This document shows positions 1 through 5,953 of a stretch of 5,953 nucleotides of DNA, one piece after another. The stretch comes from Pedosphaera sp. (GTDB lineage Bacteria; Verrucomicrobiota; Verrucomicrobiia; Limisphaerales; SIAT01): positions 1-5,953 of the forward strand of contig SIAT01000114.1 in the NCBI GenBank assembly GCA_009691645.1, read 5' to 3'. The notes beneath the pieces are model-generated. The model saw only the letters and a list, made by a program, of their open reading frames with translations, was not told where the DNA came from and searched no databases. The position numbers were made by a program, and so were the translations under genes. Within the stretch, counting starts at the first letter, position 1, and every line of letters begins with the position of its first letter.

Positions 1-532
<532 letters not shown>

Positions 533-598
533 TGCGATGTTCTAGTTAATGGTTTGACTCTGCTGCGATGTCCGACCGTTACCGACCGGCCTAAATTC

Positions 599-674
<76 letters not shown>

Positions 675-719
675 GAAATCACTTTCACCCGTTGGTCCCA
701 CATTTCCCCGTCAGGGGAG

Positions 720-768
720 AAAAAAACCATCGGCCCCGTTTGCCCCGCTGTCGAAACCCGGGCCGATG
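720..768 (-). terminator. Intrinsic-terminator-like hairpin with T7 tail in the tRNA-Thr-tuf leader
   Basis: CATCGGCCC on the minus strand (760-768) pairs perfectly over 9 bp with GGGCCGATG (728-736). Inside it GTTT (754-757) pairs with AAAC (738-741), leaving a 12-base loop. One G follows the stem and then seven T (720-726). This is the form of a rho-independent terminator for minus-strand transcription; the plus strand has no T run after the stem. No minus-strand gene lies upstream within the intergenic region, so it would act on transcripts starting in the leader. It could be an attenuator for tRNA-Thr-tuf or the 3' end of a small RNA of about 80 nt. It could also be a backstop for readthrough from proS, though fabH lies between. 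Confidence 0.6.
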
Positions 769-809
769 TGCTCTTAAAACTTCTGACGATTCTTGTGAAC
801 CGGGCGCAC

Positions 810-837
810 AAACTAAGCCGCAGCGAAAAAGAGTCAA
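810..837 (-). promoter_or_regulatory. Candidate sigma-70-type promoter for tRNA-Thr-tuf
   Basis: On the minus strand TTGACT (832-837, five of six consensus -35 bases) is followed after 16 bases by TAGTTT (810-815, three of six -10 bases). Transcription would begin near 803, giving a leader of about 130 nt before the tRNA. The -35 is good and the -10 is weak. A second, weaker pair further downstream, TTCACA with TAAGAG, cannot be excluded. The position in front of a stable-RNA and translation-factor unit with no other minus-strand gene upstream makes a promoter here necessary, but the exact boxes are inferred. Confidence 0.42.
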
Positions 838-901
838 CATTTTTTCTGGACACTTTTGTTCCGGACGCATGGTTGCAGCCGCGCTATGGGTAAAAATCCT
901 T

Positions 902-953
902 CGATTCGCCAATTGAACTGGTCCAGGCGCTGCGCCGGCCTAAATTGGAATCG
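902..953. other. Imperfect 52-base inverted repeat / foldable element
   Basis: Reading the plus strand, CGATT (902-906) pairs with AATCG (949-953) and CCAATT (909-914) with AATTGG (943-948), with two bases bulged at 907-908. After an asymmetric internal loop, GGTC (920-923) pairs with GGCC (937-940) through one G-U pair, and GGCG (926-929) pairs with CGCC (933-936) around a three-base loop. That is 19 pairs in 52 bases. It is not followed by a T run on either strand, so it does not look like a terminator. It sits upstream of both divergent promoters, so neither predicted transcript includes it. I cannot assign a function. Confidence 0.45.
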
Positions 954-1017
954 CACCGAAAACTGTCGAAACCTGAATTGCGCCATCCAAGCCAACGCCT
1001 TCGGCCGGAATTGCCGA

Positions 1018-1046
1018 TTGACTTTTGGTCGCTGGAAAATTGCAAT
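1018..1046 (+). promoter_or_regulatory. Candidate fabH promoter
   Basis: TTGACT (1018-1023, five of six -35 bases) and TGCAAT (1041-1046, four of six -10 bases) are separated by an ideal 17 bases. Transcription would begin at about 1052-1054, only some 7-9 bases before the fabH ATG. That predicts an almost leaderless message, in keeping with the absence of a Shine-Dalgarno sequence. The boxes were found by eye and not scored against a species-specific model. Confidence 0.55.
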
Positions 1047-1060
1047 CCTAGCACACAGCG

Positions 1061-2098
1061 ATGAGTTCACTACCCGCCCGCGACTTCACCAATCCCCGTG
1101 CCAAGCACGGCTTTCAGGGGCGCACCTGCTCCGTCACCGGCGTCGGGGCCTACTTGCCCGAGCGCATCGTTACCAACGCAGACTTGGAGAAGTTCGTCGA
1201 GACGACGGACGAGTGGATCACCAGCCGCACGGGCATCAAGGCGCGCCGCTTCGCCGCGGACGATGAATTTTGCTCCGACCTCGCGGCCAAGGCCGCCGAG
1301 CGCGCGATGGCTCAGGCCGGGGTGTCTGCGGACCAGATTGATCTCATCATCGTCGCCACCATCACGCCGGACATGCCGTTCCCCTCCACGGCGTGCCTCG
1401 TGCAGCACAAGATTGGGGCGAAGCGCGCCGCGGCGTTTGACCTCGAAGCGGCCTGCTCAGGCTTCATTTACGCGCTGGAGGTCGGGCAGCAGTTCATCAT
1501 GTCGCGCACCAGCGAGTGCGTGCTGGTGATCGGCGCGGAGAAGCTCTCGTCCATCATTGACTGGAAGGACCGCACGACATGCGTGCTCTTCGGCGACGGG
1601 GCGGGCGCGGCGATTTTGCAGCATCGCCCCGACTCGCACGGCTTGCTCACCGCCTGCATGGGCGCGGACGGCGGGAAGGCCGGACTGCTCTCCCAACCGG
1701 GTGGCGGCTGCCGCTTTCCTGCCACGCACGAGAGCGTGGACCAGCGGTTGCATTTCCTAAAAATGGACGGCAAGGAGGTTTTCAAAAACGCCGTCCACGC
1801 CATGTGCACCGCCGCGCGGGAGGCGCTGTCGCGCTGTGAACTCACGATCAGCCAGATCAAGTGCGTCATCCCCCACCAGGCCAACCAGCGCATCATTGAC
1901 GCCGTGGCTGAGCGGTTGGAGGCGAAGCCAGAGCAGATGTTTGTGAACCTCGATAAGTATGGGAACACCTCTGCTGCCAGCGTGGCCATCGCGCTGGATG
2001 AAGCCGTGAGCACGGGCAAGATTCAGCGCGGCGACCTGGTGCTGCTCGTGGTCTTCGGCGCGGGCCTGACGTGGGGCGCGGCGGTGATCGAGTGGTGA
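1061..2098 (+). CDS. fabH: Beta-ketoacyl-ACP synthase III (FabH)
   Basis: FabH is the cytoplasmic condensing enzyme that starts type II fatty acid synthesis by joining an acyl-CoA primer, usually acetyl-CoA, to malonyl-ACP. The 345-residue product shows the thiolase-fold family signatures throughout: VTGVGAYLPERIVTNADLEK (25-44), TTDEWITSRTGIKARR (48-63), the nucleophile Cys132 in AACSGF, FGDGAGAA (177-184), the catalytic His272 in PHQAN, Asn302 in YGNTSAAS and a C-terminal FGAGLTWGAA. The Cys-His-Asn triad is therefore complete. The protein is about 25 residues longer than E. coli FabH (317), mainly from an N-terminal extension before the first strand. No later ATG or GTG precedes the conserved core, so the ATG at 1061 is kept. 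The gene is probably monocistronic: its own promoter lies upstream, and it converges on proS with 13 bases between stop codons. The usual plsX-rpmF neighbours are absent. Confidence 0.97.
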   Translation: MSSLPARDFTNPRAKHGFQGRTCSVTGVGAYLPERIVTNADLEKFVETTDEWITSRTGIKARRFAADDEFCSDLAAKAAERAMAQAGVSADQIDLIIVATITPDMPFPSTACLVQHKIGAKRAAAFDLEAACSGFIYALEVGQQFIMSRTSECVLVIGAEKLSSIIDWKDRTTCVLFGDGAGAAILQHRPDSHGLLTACMGADGGKAGLLSQPGGGCRFPATHESVDQRLHFLKMDGKEVFKNAVHAMCTAAREALSRCELTISQIKCVIPHQANQRIIDAVAERLEAKPEQMFVNLDKYGNTSAASVAIALDEAVSTGKIQRGDLVLLVVFGAGLTWGAAVIEW

Positions 2099-2111
2099 CG
2101 CCCGCCGTCGG

Positions 2112-3830
2112 CTACGACTTGGCGGCAAGAAACGCGTGGATCTGGGCGAGGGCTTCCTCGGCTTTCACCAACTGCACGGCCCCGCCGCGCGGTTTGAGTT
2201 CCACTTCTCCGTTCGCCAGCGACTTCTCGCCAATGCTGACACGGAGAGGGAAGCCCACGAGGTCGGCGTCCTTGAACTTCACGCCCGGACGGTCGTCGCG
2301 GTCGTCGAGGATGACTTCCACGCCAGCAGCGGTGAGTTCGGCGTAAATCTTTTCGGCGAGTTGCATCACGGCGGAGTCCTTCGCCACGGCGAGCGGGGTG
2401 ACGCACACGGCGTAGGGGGCGACGGCCAGCGGCCAGACGATGCCGTCCTTGTCGTTGCACTGCTCAATGACGGCCTGCATCGTGCGGGTGACGCCGATGC
2501 CGTAGCAACCCATCACGCAGGGCTTGGATTTGCCGTCGGCATCGAGGAAGTAGGCGTGGAGCTTCTCGCTGTATTTGGTGCCCAGCTTGAAGACATGGCC
2601 GACCTCGATGGCACGCTGCATTTTCAGGGGCTTCGCGCATTTAGCACAGGGCTCCCCAGCGGTGACGGTGCGAAGGTCAAACCACTCGGTCACTTTGATG
2701 TCGCGATCGATCGAGACGCTGCGGAGATGGAAGCCATCCTCGTTCGCGCCGGTGGTCATGTCGTTCGCTCCGCGCAACCGTTCGTCGGCGAGTATCTTCA
2801 CCGTGGCAGGGACGTTGAGGACCGCGCCGAGAGAACCGGGCTTCGCGCCGAGGGTGGCCGCGCATTCCTCCGGCGTCGCCGGACGGGCGGCGAGCGCGCC
2901 GGTGCGGGCGAGGAACTTGGTCTCGTTCAACTGGTCGTCTCCGCGAATCAGGATGAGGACCGGCTGGCTATCGGCGACATACACGAGCGTCTTGATCTGG
3001 CGGTTCGCCGGCACGCTGTAAGGCGCCTTACTCAAGGCCTCGATGGTGACAACGCCGGGAGTGGCGAACTTCTCACCGCTCCCGCCAATTTCACGCGCCG
3101 CGGTCTTCGGAATTCCGCTGGTAGCTTTCTCGATGTTCGCCGCGTAGCCGCACGCCTCGCAGTAAACCACCTCGTTCTCGCCAGTCACCGCGGGCACCAT
3201 GAACTCATGCGAGTAGTTGCCGCCGATGACGCCAGTGTCGGCCTCGACCGGGAAGTTGCGCAGGCCGCAGCGGTTAAAGATGCGCGTGTAGGCGTCATAC
3301 ATCCGCTGGTAGCTGGCCATCGCGCCCTCGTCGCTGGAATCGAAAGAATAGGCGTCCTTCATGATGAATTCCTTCGCGCGCATGAGGCCGAAGCGCGGGC
3401 GGATTTCGTCGCGGAACTTCACGCTGACTTGGTAGAAGTTCACCGGCATCTGCCGGTAGGAATTGAGTTCGCCCGCTGCCAGCGTGGTGATGACCTCCTC
3501 GGCGGTGGGGCTGAGAATCCATTCCTTGTTCGAGCGGTCCTTCGCCTTGTAAAGCACATCGCTGGCGGTCTCGTAGCGGCCCGATTGCCGCCAGATGTCG
3601 GTGGGCTGGAGTGCGGGCATGAGCACTTCGATCGCCCCCGCGCGGTTCATTTCCTCGCGGATGAGATTCTCGATCTTGCGCAGCACGCGCAGGCCAAGCG
3701 GCAGGAACGTGTAGAGGCCGCCGGTGAGCTTGCGCACGAGGCCAGCGCGAAGGAGCAGCTTGTGCGAGAGGATTTCCGCGTCGGCCGGGGATTCCTTGAG
3801 GGTTGGGATGAAATACTGTGACCAGCGCAT
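2112..3830 (-). CDS. proS: Prolyl-tRNA synthetase, bacterial type with editing (INS) domain
   Basis: ProRS is a cytoplasmic class II aminoacyl-tRNA synthetase that charges tRNA-Pro with proline. The 572 residues equal the length of E. coli ProRS, and the N terminus (MRWSQYFIPTLKESPADAEI) aligns with the family start, fixing the ATG at 3830. Motif 1 ends MPALQP (71-76). The proline-recognition loop is SPTAEE (107-112), motif 2 spans FRDEIRPRFG to KDAYSF (139-163) and motif 3 is GCYGIGVTR (441-449). Between motifs 2 and 3 lies the YbaK-like insertion domain (about 225-385) that clears mischarged Ala-tRNA-Pro. Lys280 in RQIKTLVYVA sits where E. coli has its editing Lys279. Two Cys pairs, CEAC (224-227) and CAKC (395-398), flank this insertion and may form a small zinc knuckle. 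The C-terminal anticodon-binding domain runs from about 470, including DDRDDRPGVKFKDADLVGFP. The gene converges with fabH, follows a terminator-like hairpin and lacks a Shine-Dalgarno sequence. Confidence 0.98.
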   Translation of the reverse strand: MRWSQYFIPTLKESPADAEILSHKLLLRAGLVRKLTGGLYTFLPLGLRVLRKIENLIREEMNRAGAIEVLMPALQPTDIWRQSGRYETASDVLYKAKDRSNKEWILSPTAEEVITTLAAGELNSYRQMPVNFYQVSVKFRDEIRPRFGLMRAKEFIMKDAYSFDSSDEGAMASYQRMYDAYTRIFNRCGLRNFPVEADTGVIGGNYSHEFMVPAVTGENEVVYCEACGYAANIEKATSGIPKTAAREIGGSGEKFATPGVVTIEALSKAPYSVPANRQIKTLVYVADSQPVLILIRGDDQLNETKFLARTGALAARPATPEECAATLGAKPGSLGAVLNVPATVKILADERLRGANDMTTGANEDGFHLRSVSIDRDIKVTEWFDLRTVTAGEPCAKCAKPLKMQRAIEVGHVFKLGTKYSEKLHAYFLDADGKSKPCVMGCYGIGVTRTMQAVIEQCNDKDGIVWPLAVAPYAVCVTPLAVAKDSAVMQLAEKIYAELTAAGVEVILDDRDDRPGVKFKDADLVGFPLRVSIGEKSLANGEVELKPRGGAVQLVKAEEALAQIHAFLAAKS

Positions 3831-3847
3831 GGGAGTTGGGTTCTTTC

Positions 3848-3885
3848 AGAAAGAAGGCCGCCGAGAATGAGTTCCCGACGGCCTT
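3848..3885 (-). terminator. Probable intrinsic terminator of the FAH-family gene
   Basis: On the minus strand AAGGCCG (3879-3885) pairs with CGGCCTT (3854-3860). Further in, GGGAA pairs with TTCTC around the loop CTCA. CTTTCT follows directly, a broken T tract. The element lies 17 bases past the stop of the gene ending at 3903 and before proS at 3830, so it would end the upstream transcript. The interrupted T tract makes it weaker than a textbook terminator, and some readthrough into proS is possible because no separate proS promoter stands out in the 72-base gap. Confidence 0.5.
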
Positions 3886-3902
3886 GAGAATGGTCCGAAG
3901 GG

Positions 3903-4658
3903 CTACTTGACTGTGTTGACCAGCGGCGCGAGACCCTGAATGCGAACCTCGAGCCGGTCGCCGGACTCGATCGGGCCGACGCCGCTCGGGGTGCCGGTTA
4001 GAATGATGTCTCCGGGCAGCAGTGTCATGTTCGTCGAGACGAAGCTGACAATCTGGTAGCAGTTGAAAATGAGCTGGCTGGTGTTCGAGTTCTGCCGGAG
4101 CTGACCGTTTTGGAAGAGCTGGATGGTCAGGTCATGCGGGTCAATCTTCGTCTCCACATACGGCCCGAGCGGGGTGAAGGTGTCGAAGGACTTGCACCGG
4201 GCCCATTGGCTTTCAGAGTTCTGGATGGTGCGATCGCTGATATCCTCGGCGGCGGTGTAGCCGAAGATGTATCGGGCGGCGGCGGCGGGGGTGACATTGC
4301 GCACGCGGCGACCGATGACGATGGCCAGTTCCGCCTCGAAATCGGTGCGATGATTCGGGAATGGGATTTCGACCTTTGCACCATCGGGAATCAGAGATGT
4401 CGGTGCTTTAAGCCAGAAGAGCGGCTCTTTGGGAAGGGGCTTGCCAGACTCGCGCGCGTGATCAGCGTAATTCAACCCTACTGCGATAACCTTTGAAGGC
4501 TGCACCGGGATAAGGGTCTTAATCCCCTTCACCGAGAGCGGCTTCTTGTCGAAGGAGGGCGACCCGAACACATCGCCGTGCAGGCGGAAGAGTTCCCCAT
4601 CGACAACTTTGGCGTAGAAAATCTCGTCGCCCTTTTGGAATCGTCCGATCGCTGCCAT
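3903..4658 (-). CDS. Fumarylacetoacetate hydrolase (FAH) family protein
   Basis: FAH-fold enzymes hydrolyse, decarboxylate or tautomerise beta-diketo and acylpyruvate acids using a divalent metal. From the ATG at 4658 the product is 251 residues. Seen in order are VIAVGLNYADHARESGKPLP (57-76), the metal-ligand segment TDFEAELAIVIG with Glu108 and Glu110, the third ligand Asp139 in AAEDISDRTIQ, the region SQWARCKSFDTFTPLGPYV (150-168) with Lys156, and PGDIILTGTPSGVGP (216-230). These are the single-domain FAH features shared by FAHD1-type acylpyruvases, oxaloacetate tautomerases and HpcE/HpaG isomerases; the sequence does not tell me which substrate applies. The frame is open back to an ATG at 4787, but MAAIGRFQKGDEIFYAKV at 4658 best matches the usual family start. 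The added 43 residues look unrelated. No Shine-Dalgarno sequence is present. Neighbouring genes do not suggest an aromatic degradation cluster. Confidence 0.92.
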   Translation of the reverse strand: MAAIGRFQKGDEIFYAKVVDGELFRLHGDVFGSPSFDKKPLSVKGIKTLIPVQPSKVIAVGLNYADHARESGKPLPKEPLFWLKAPTSLIPDGAKVEIPFPNHRTDFEAELAIVIGRRVRNVTPAAAARYIFGYTAAEDISDRTIQNSESQWARCKSFDTFTPLGPYVETKIDPHDLTIQLFQNGQLRQNSNTSQLIFNCYQIVSFVSTNMTLLPGDIILTGTPSGVGPIESGDRLEVRIQGLAPLVNTVK

Positions 4659-4746
4659 AATGTATGGATGAACCCTATCAAGCGTGAAGGGTGCCTCGCA
4701 AGTTGATTTTTCGGGCATTTTGGAGGATTCTGGCAGGGAGAGGATC

Positions 4747-4752
4747 ACTATA
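4747..4752 (-). promoter_or_regulatory. Possible -10 box for the FAH-family gene
   Basis: TATAGT on the minus strand matches five of six -10 bases and would start transcription near 4740, about 80 bases before the ATG at 4658. The matching -35 position reads TTAGCC, which is poor. A short-leader alternative uses TTCACG with TACATT directly before the ATG. If 4740 is the start, the longer ATG at 4787 would lie outside the message, which supports the shorter protein. Confidence 0.25.
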
Positions 4753-4796
4753 AGGAGAACAGGAAGGCAGGCTAAGCTCGCCTCCAAGCGTCGGCA

Positions 4797-4821
4797 GTGG
4801 GCTCAACGGAGTCTCGCCCAC
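4797..4821 (-). terminator. Short hairpin after the binding-protein stop codon
   Basis: GTGGGC and GCCCAC (4797-4802 and 4816-4821) form a 6-bp GC-rich stem with a 13-base loop, starting 4 bases after the stop of the gene ending at 4826. No T run follows on the minus strand, so it could slow polymerase or protect the 3' end but is not a standard intrinsic terminator. Confidence 0.25.
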
Positions 4822-4825
4822 CAGC

Positions 4826-5953
4826 TCACTTCTCCAGCAGATACTGCGGCACCTTGATGTCTTTGCTCTTGAGCGCCGGCTCGTTGCCGCGCCACTGGAA
4901 GCCGGCGGCCTCGAACTCGCCGCGATTCGCCTTCAGCAAATCCAGCAGCCGCCGCGCGAGCTGGCGGTTGGGCGAACGCTCACGGACGGCGAACGGCTGA
5001 ATCGCCTTCGCTCCCTCGTGCTTGATGGGGAAGAACTCGAGATGCTCGGCCTGCGGTGCGGCGTTCACGCGATAGACGACGGCAGCCTCCAACCCGCCCG
5101 CGCGCATCTGATTGATGAGGAAGTCCGCCGTGGGCACCTCAACGACGACGTTCTTGCGCACGGATTCGAGCAGGCCGGTCTGCTTTAGCATCCCACGCGT
5201 CATGAAGCCGAGCGTGCTTTGCTCGGCGTTGCACAGGCCTAGCTTGAGGCCGGGCTGCGCGAGGTCGGCGAGCGTCTTGACGTTCTTTGGGTTGCCCTGG
5301 CGCACGACGATGCCGATCTCCGTCTCCGTGAGCAGGAAGGCCTCCGGGAACTGCGCGGCGACGGGCGGCACGAAGCATAGGTCGCACGCGTAGTAAGCGT
5401 CTGGGAAGCGCGGTGAGGTGGCCGAGTCCATCGTCTTCATCGTAGCGCAAAGCACGCCGCAGCCGTTGAAGACGGTGGTGACGTTCACGCCCTCGCGGTC
5501 GGCGAACTGTTTCAGCAGCTTCTCAATCGCCAGCCGGTTCACGCCGCCGCTGTAGAGAATCAACTCGGGTTTCTCCGCCCACTTGTCGCCGTCCGCGAGT
5601 TGGAATCCGTGCGCCTGAAATACCCCGCCGCCCTGCTCCGGCGCCGCGAGGTAGCGCGCGAACTTCAGCGCGGCGGCGGGCTGCGGACAGAACGCGAGGA
5701 CGGCGGCGCTCGCGCTTTCGATGCGCTCTTTCAGCTCCGGCACGTCCACGGCGACGAGTCCTTTGAACTGCGGGACAGTCGCGTCCCAGAGGATGGCGGC
5801 GTCCACGGTGCCGAGCGAGAGGTCGGCGGCGATTTCTGTAACGGTGGGTTTCGTCACGGTGGCGCGAGCGGCGAGCTTGGCCCAAGTGTCCCCGAGCGCG
5901 GCCTTGGACACGCGTGAGATGCTGGCGGCGTCGGGGTTGGTCAGCGCGAGCTT
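4826..5953 (-). CDS. Tandem ModA-like periplasmic binding protein, N terminus beyond right edge
   Basis: The frame is open to the right edge; 375 residues are visible, numbered here from that edge. A GTG at 5911 is internal, not the start. Residues 1-128 are the C-terminal part of one type II periplasmic-binding module (KPTVTEIAADL, GTVDAAILWD, then FARYLAAPEQGG). Residues 129-355 form a second, complete module: ELILYSGGVNRLAIEKLLKQ (130-149), FNGCGVLC (162-169), PDAYYACDLC (184-193), ETEIGIVVRQGNP (210-222), KLGLCNAEQSTLG (237-249), then FLINQMRAGGLEAAVVYR (278-295) and IQPFAV (318-323). This is the order found in molybdate/tungstate-type (ModA, SBP_bac_11) receptors of ABC transporters. The two modules repeat each other: KLALTN/KLGLCN, and VDAAILWD/LEAAVVYR. 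Such proteins act in the periplasm, but any signal peptide is out of view. The ligand is uncertain: serine-rich oxyanion loops of ModA are replaced here by cysteines. No permease or ATPase gene follows; the next gene is an unrelated FAH-family enzyme. Confidence 0.85.
   Translation of the reverse strand, partial: KLALTNPDAASISRVSKAALGDTWAKLAARATVTKPTVTEIAADLSLGTVDAAILWDATVPQFKGLVAVDVPELKERIESASAAVLAFCPQPAAALKFARYLAAPEQGGGVFQAHGFQLADGDKWAEKPELILYSGGVNRLAIEKLLKQFADREGVNVTTVFNGCGVLCATMKTMDSATSPRFPDAYYACDLCFVPPVAAQFPEAFLLTETEIGIVVRQGNPKNVKTLADLAQPGLKLGLCNAEQSTLGFMTRGMLKQTGLLESVRKNVVVEVPTADFLINQMRAGGLEAAVVYRVNAAPQAEHLEFFPIKHEGAKAIQPFAVRERSPNRQLARRLLDLLKANRGEFEAAGFQWRGNEPALKSKDIKVPQYLLEK

Larger units (their letters stand above)
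675..1060. other. Divergent intergenic region between tRNA-Thr/tuf and fabH
   Basis: These 386 bases contain no convincing gene. The short open frames on both strands are arginine-, serine- or proline-rich, match no family I recognise and overlap regulatory-looking sequence. From left to right the region holds a small CCCC-TGAC-GGGG hairpin (706-717), a long hairpin with a seven-T tail on the minus strand (720-768), a minus-strand promoter candidate (810-837), an imperfect 52-base foldable element (902-953) and the plus-strand fabH promoter (1018-1046). Runs of A and T here (720-726, 840-845, 891-896) contrast with the GC-rich genes around them, as expected of non-coding sequence. Confidence 0.7.

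Noticed and set aside
694..701. GTGGGACC on the minus strand, resembling the T-box core GTGGNACC
   Set aside because: It lies after the terminator-like hairpin, not before it. The variable base G would not pair with the U discriminator of this tRNA-Thr, and no Thr specifier loop is evident.
2099..2140. Possible hairpin between fabH and proS (GCCGTCG with CGACTTGGC)
   Set aside because: It needs a two-base bulge, overlaps the end of proS and has no T tail, so I do not call a bidirectional terminator.
2136..3821. 561-codon open frame on the plus strand, nearly the full length of proS
   Set aside because: It is exactly antisense to a clear proS and its translation is rich in Arg, Gly, Val and His with no family features. 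In GC-rich genes the codon-aligned opposite frame often lacks stops.
5909..5911. GTG as the start of the binding-protein gene
   Set aside because: The frame continues open to the edge, and residues before it (KLALTNPDAAS) align with the second module's KLGLCNAEQST, so the real start is outside the window.

Overview
The window is a high-GC stretch of bacterial chromosome carrying mostly core genes. The best lineage guess is Verrucomicrobiota, possibly a Pedosphaera- or Limisphaera-like member. This rests mainly on the partial EF-Tu, which has GHVDHGKS in the P-loop and KTVTI where most bacteria have RGITI. I remember that combination from verrucomicrobial EF-Tu, but it is recollection and not a search result. 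None of the four gene starts inside the window has a clear Shine-Dalgarno sequence.

Layout, left to right. The minus strand from 1 to 674 holds a tRNA-Thr(GGT)-tuf transcription unit, with tuf cut by the left edge. Positions 675-1060 are a 386-base divergent intergenic region. It contains a likely minus-strand promoter (810-837), a strong hairpin followed by seven T on the minus strand (720-768) lying between that promoter and the tRNA, a second foldable element (902-953), and a good plus-strand promoter (1018-1046). Positions 1061-2098 (+) encode FabH, and 2112-3830 (-) encode a bacterial-type prolyl-tRNA synthetase that converges on fabH with a 13-base gap. A terminator-like hairpin (3848-3885) separates proS from a fumarylacetoacetate-hydrolase-family enzyme at 3903-4658 (-). 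From 4826 to the right edge (-) lies a protein made of at least two tandem ModA-like (type II periplasmic binding) modules, with its N terminus outside the window.

How the parts fit. tRNA-Thr, tuf and proS serve translation, and fabH starts fatty acid chain synthesis. The FAH-family enzyme and the binding protein are accessory metabolic and transport genes with no visible partners here. I see no mobile element, CRISPR array, phage gene or defence system. The points most worth a second look are the terminator-like hairpin in the leader of the tRNA-Thr-tuf unit and the cysteine-rich tandem binding protein.
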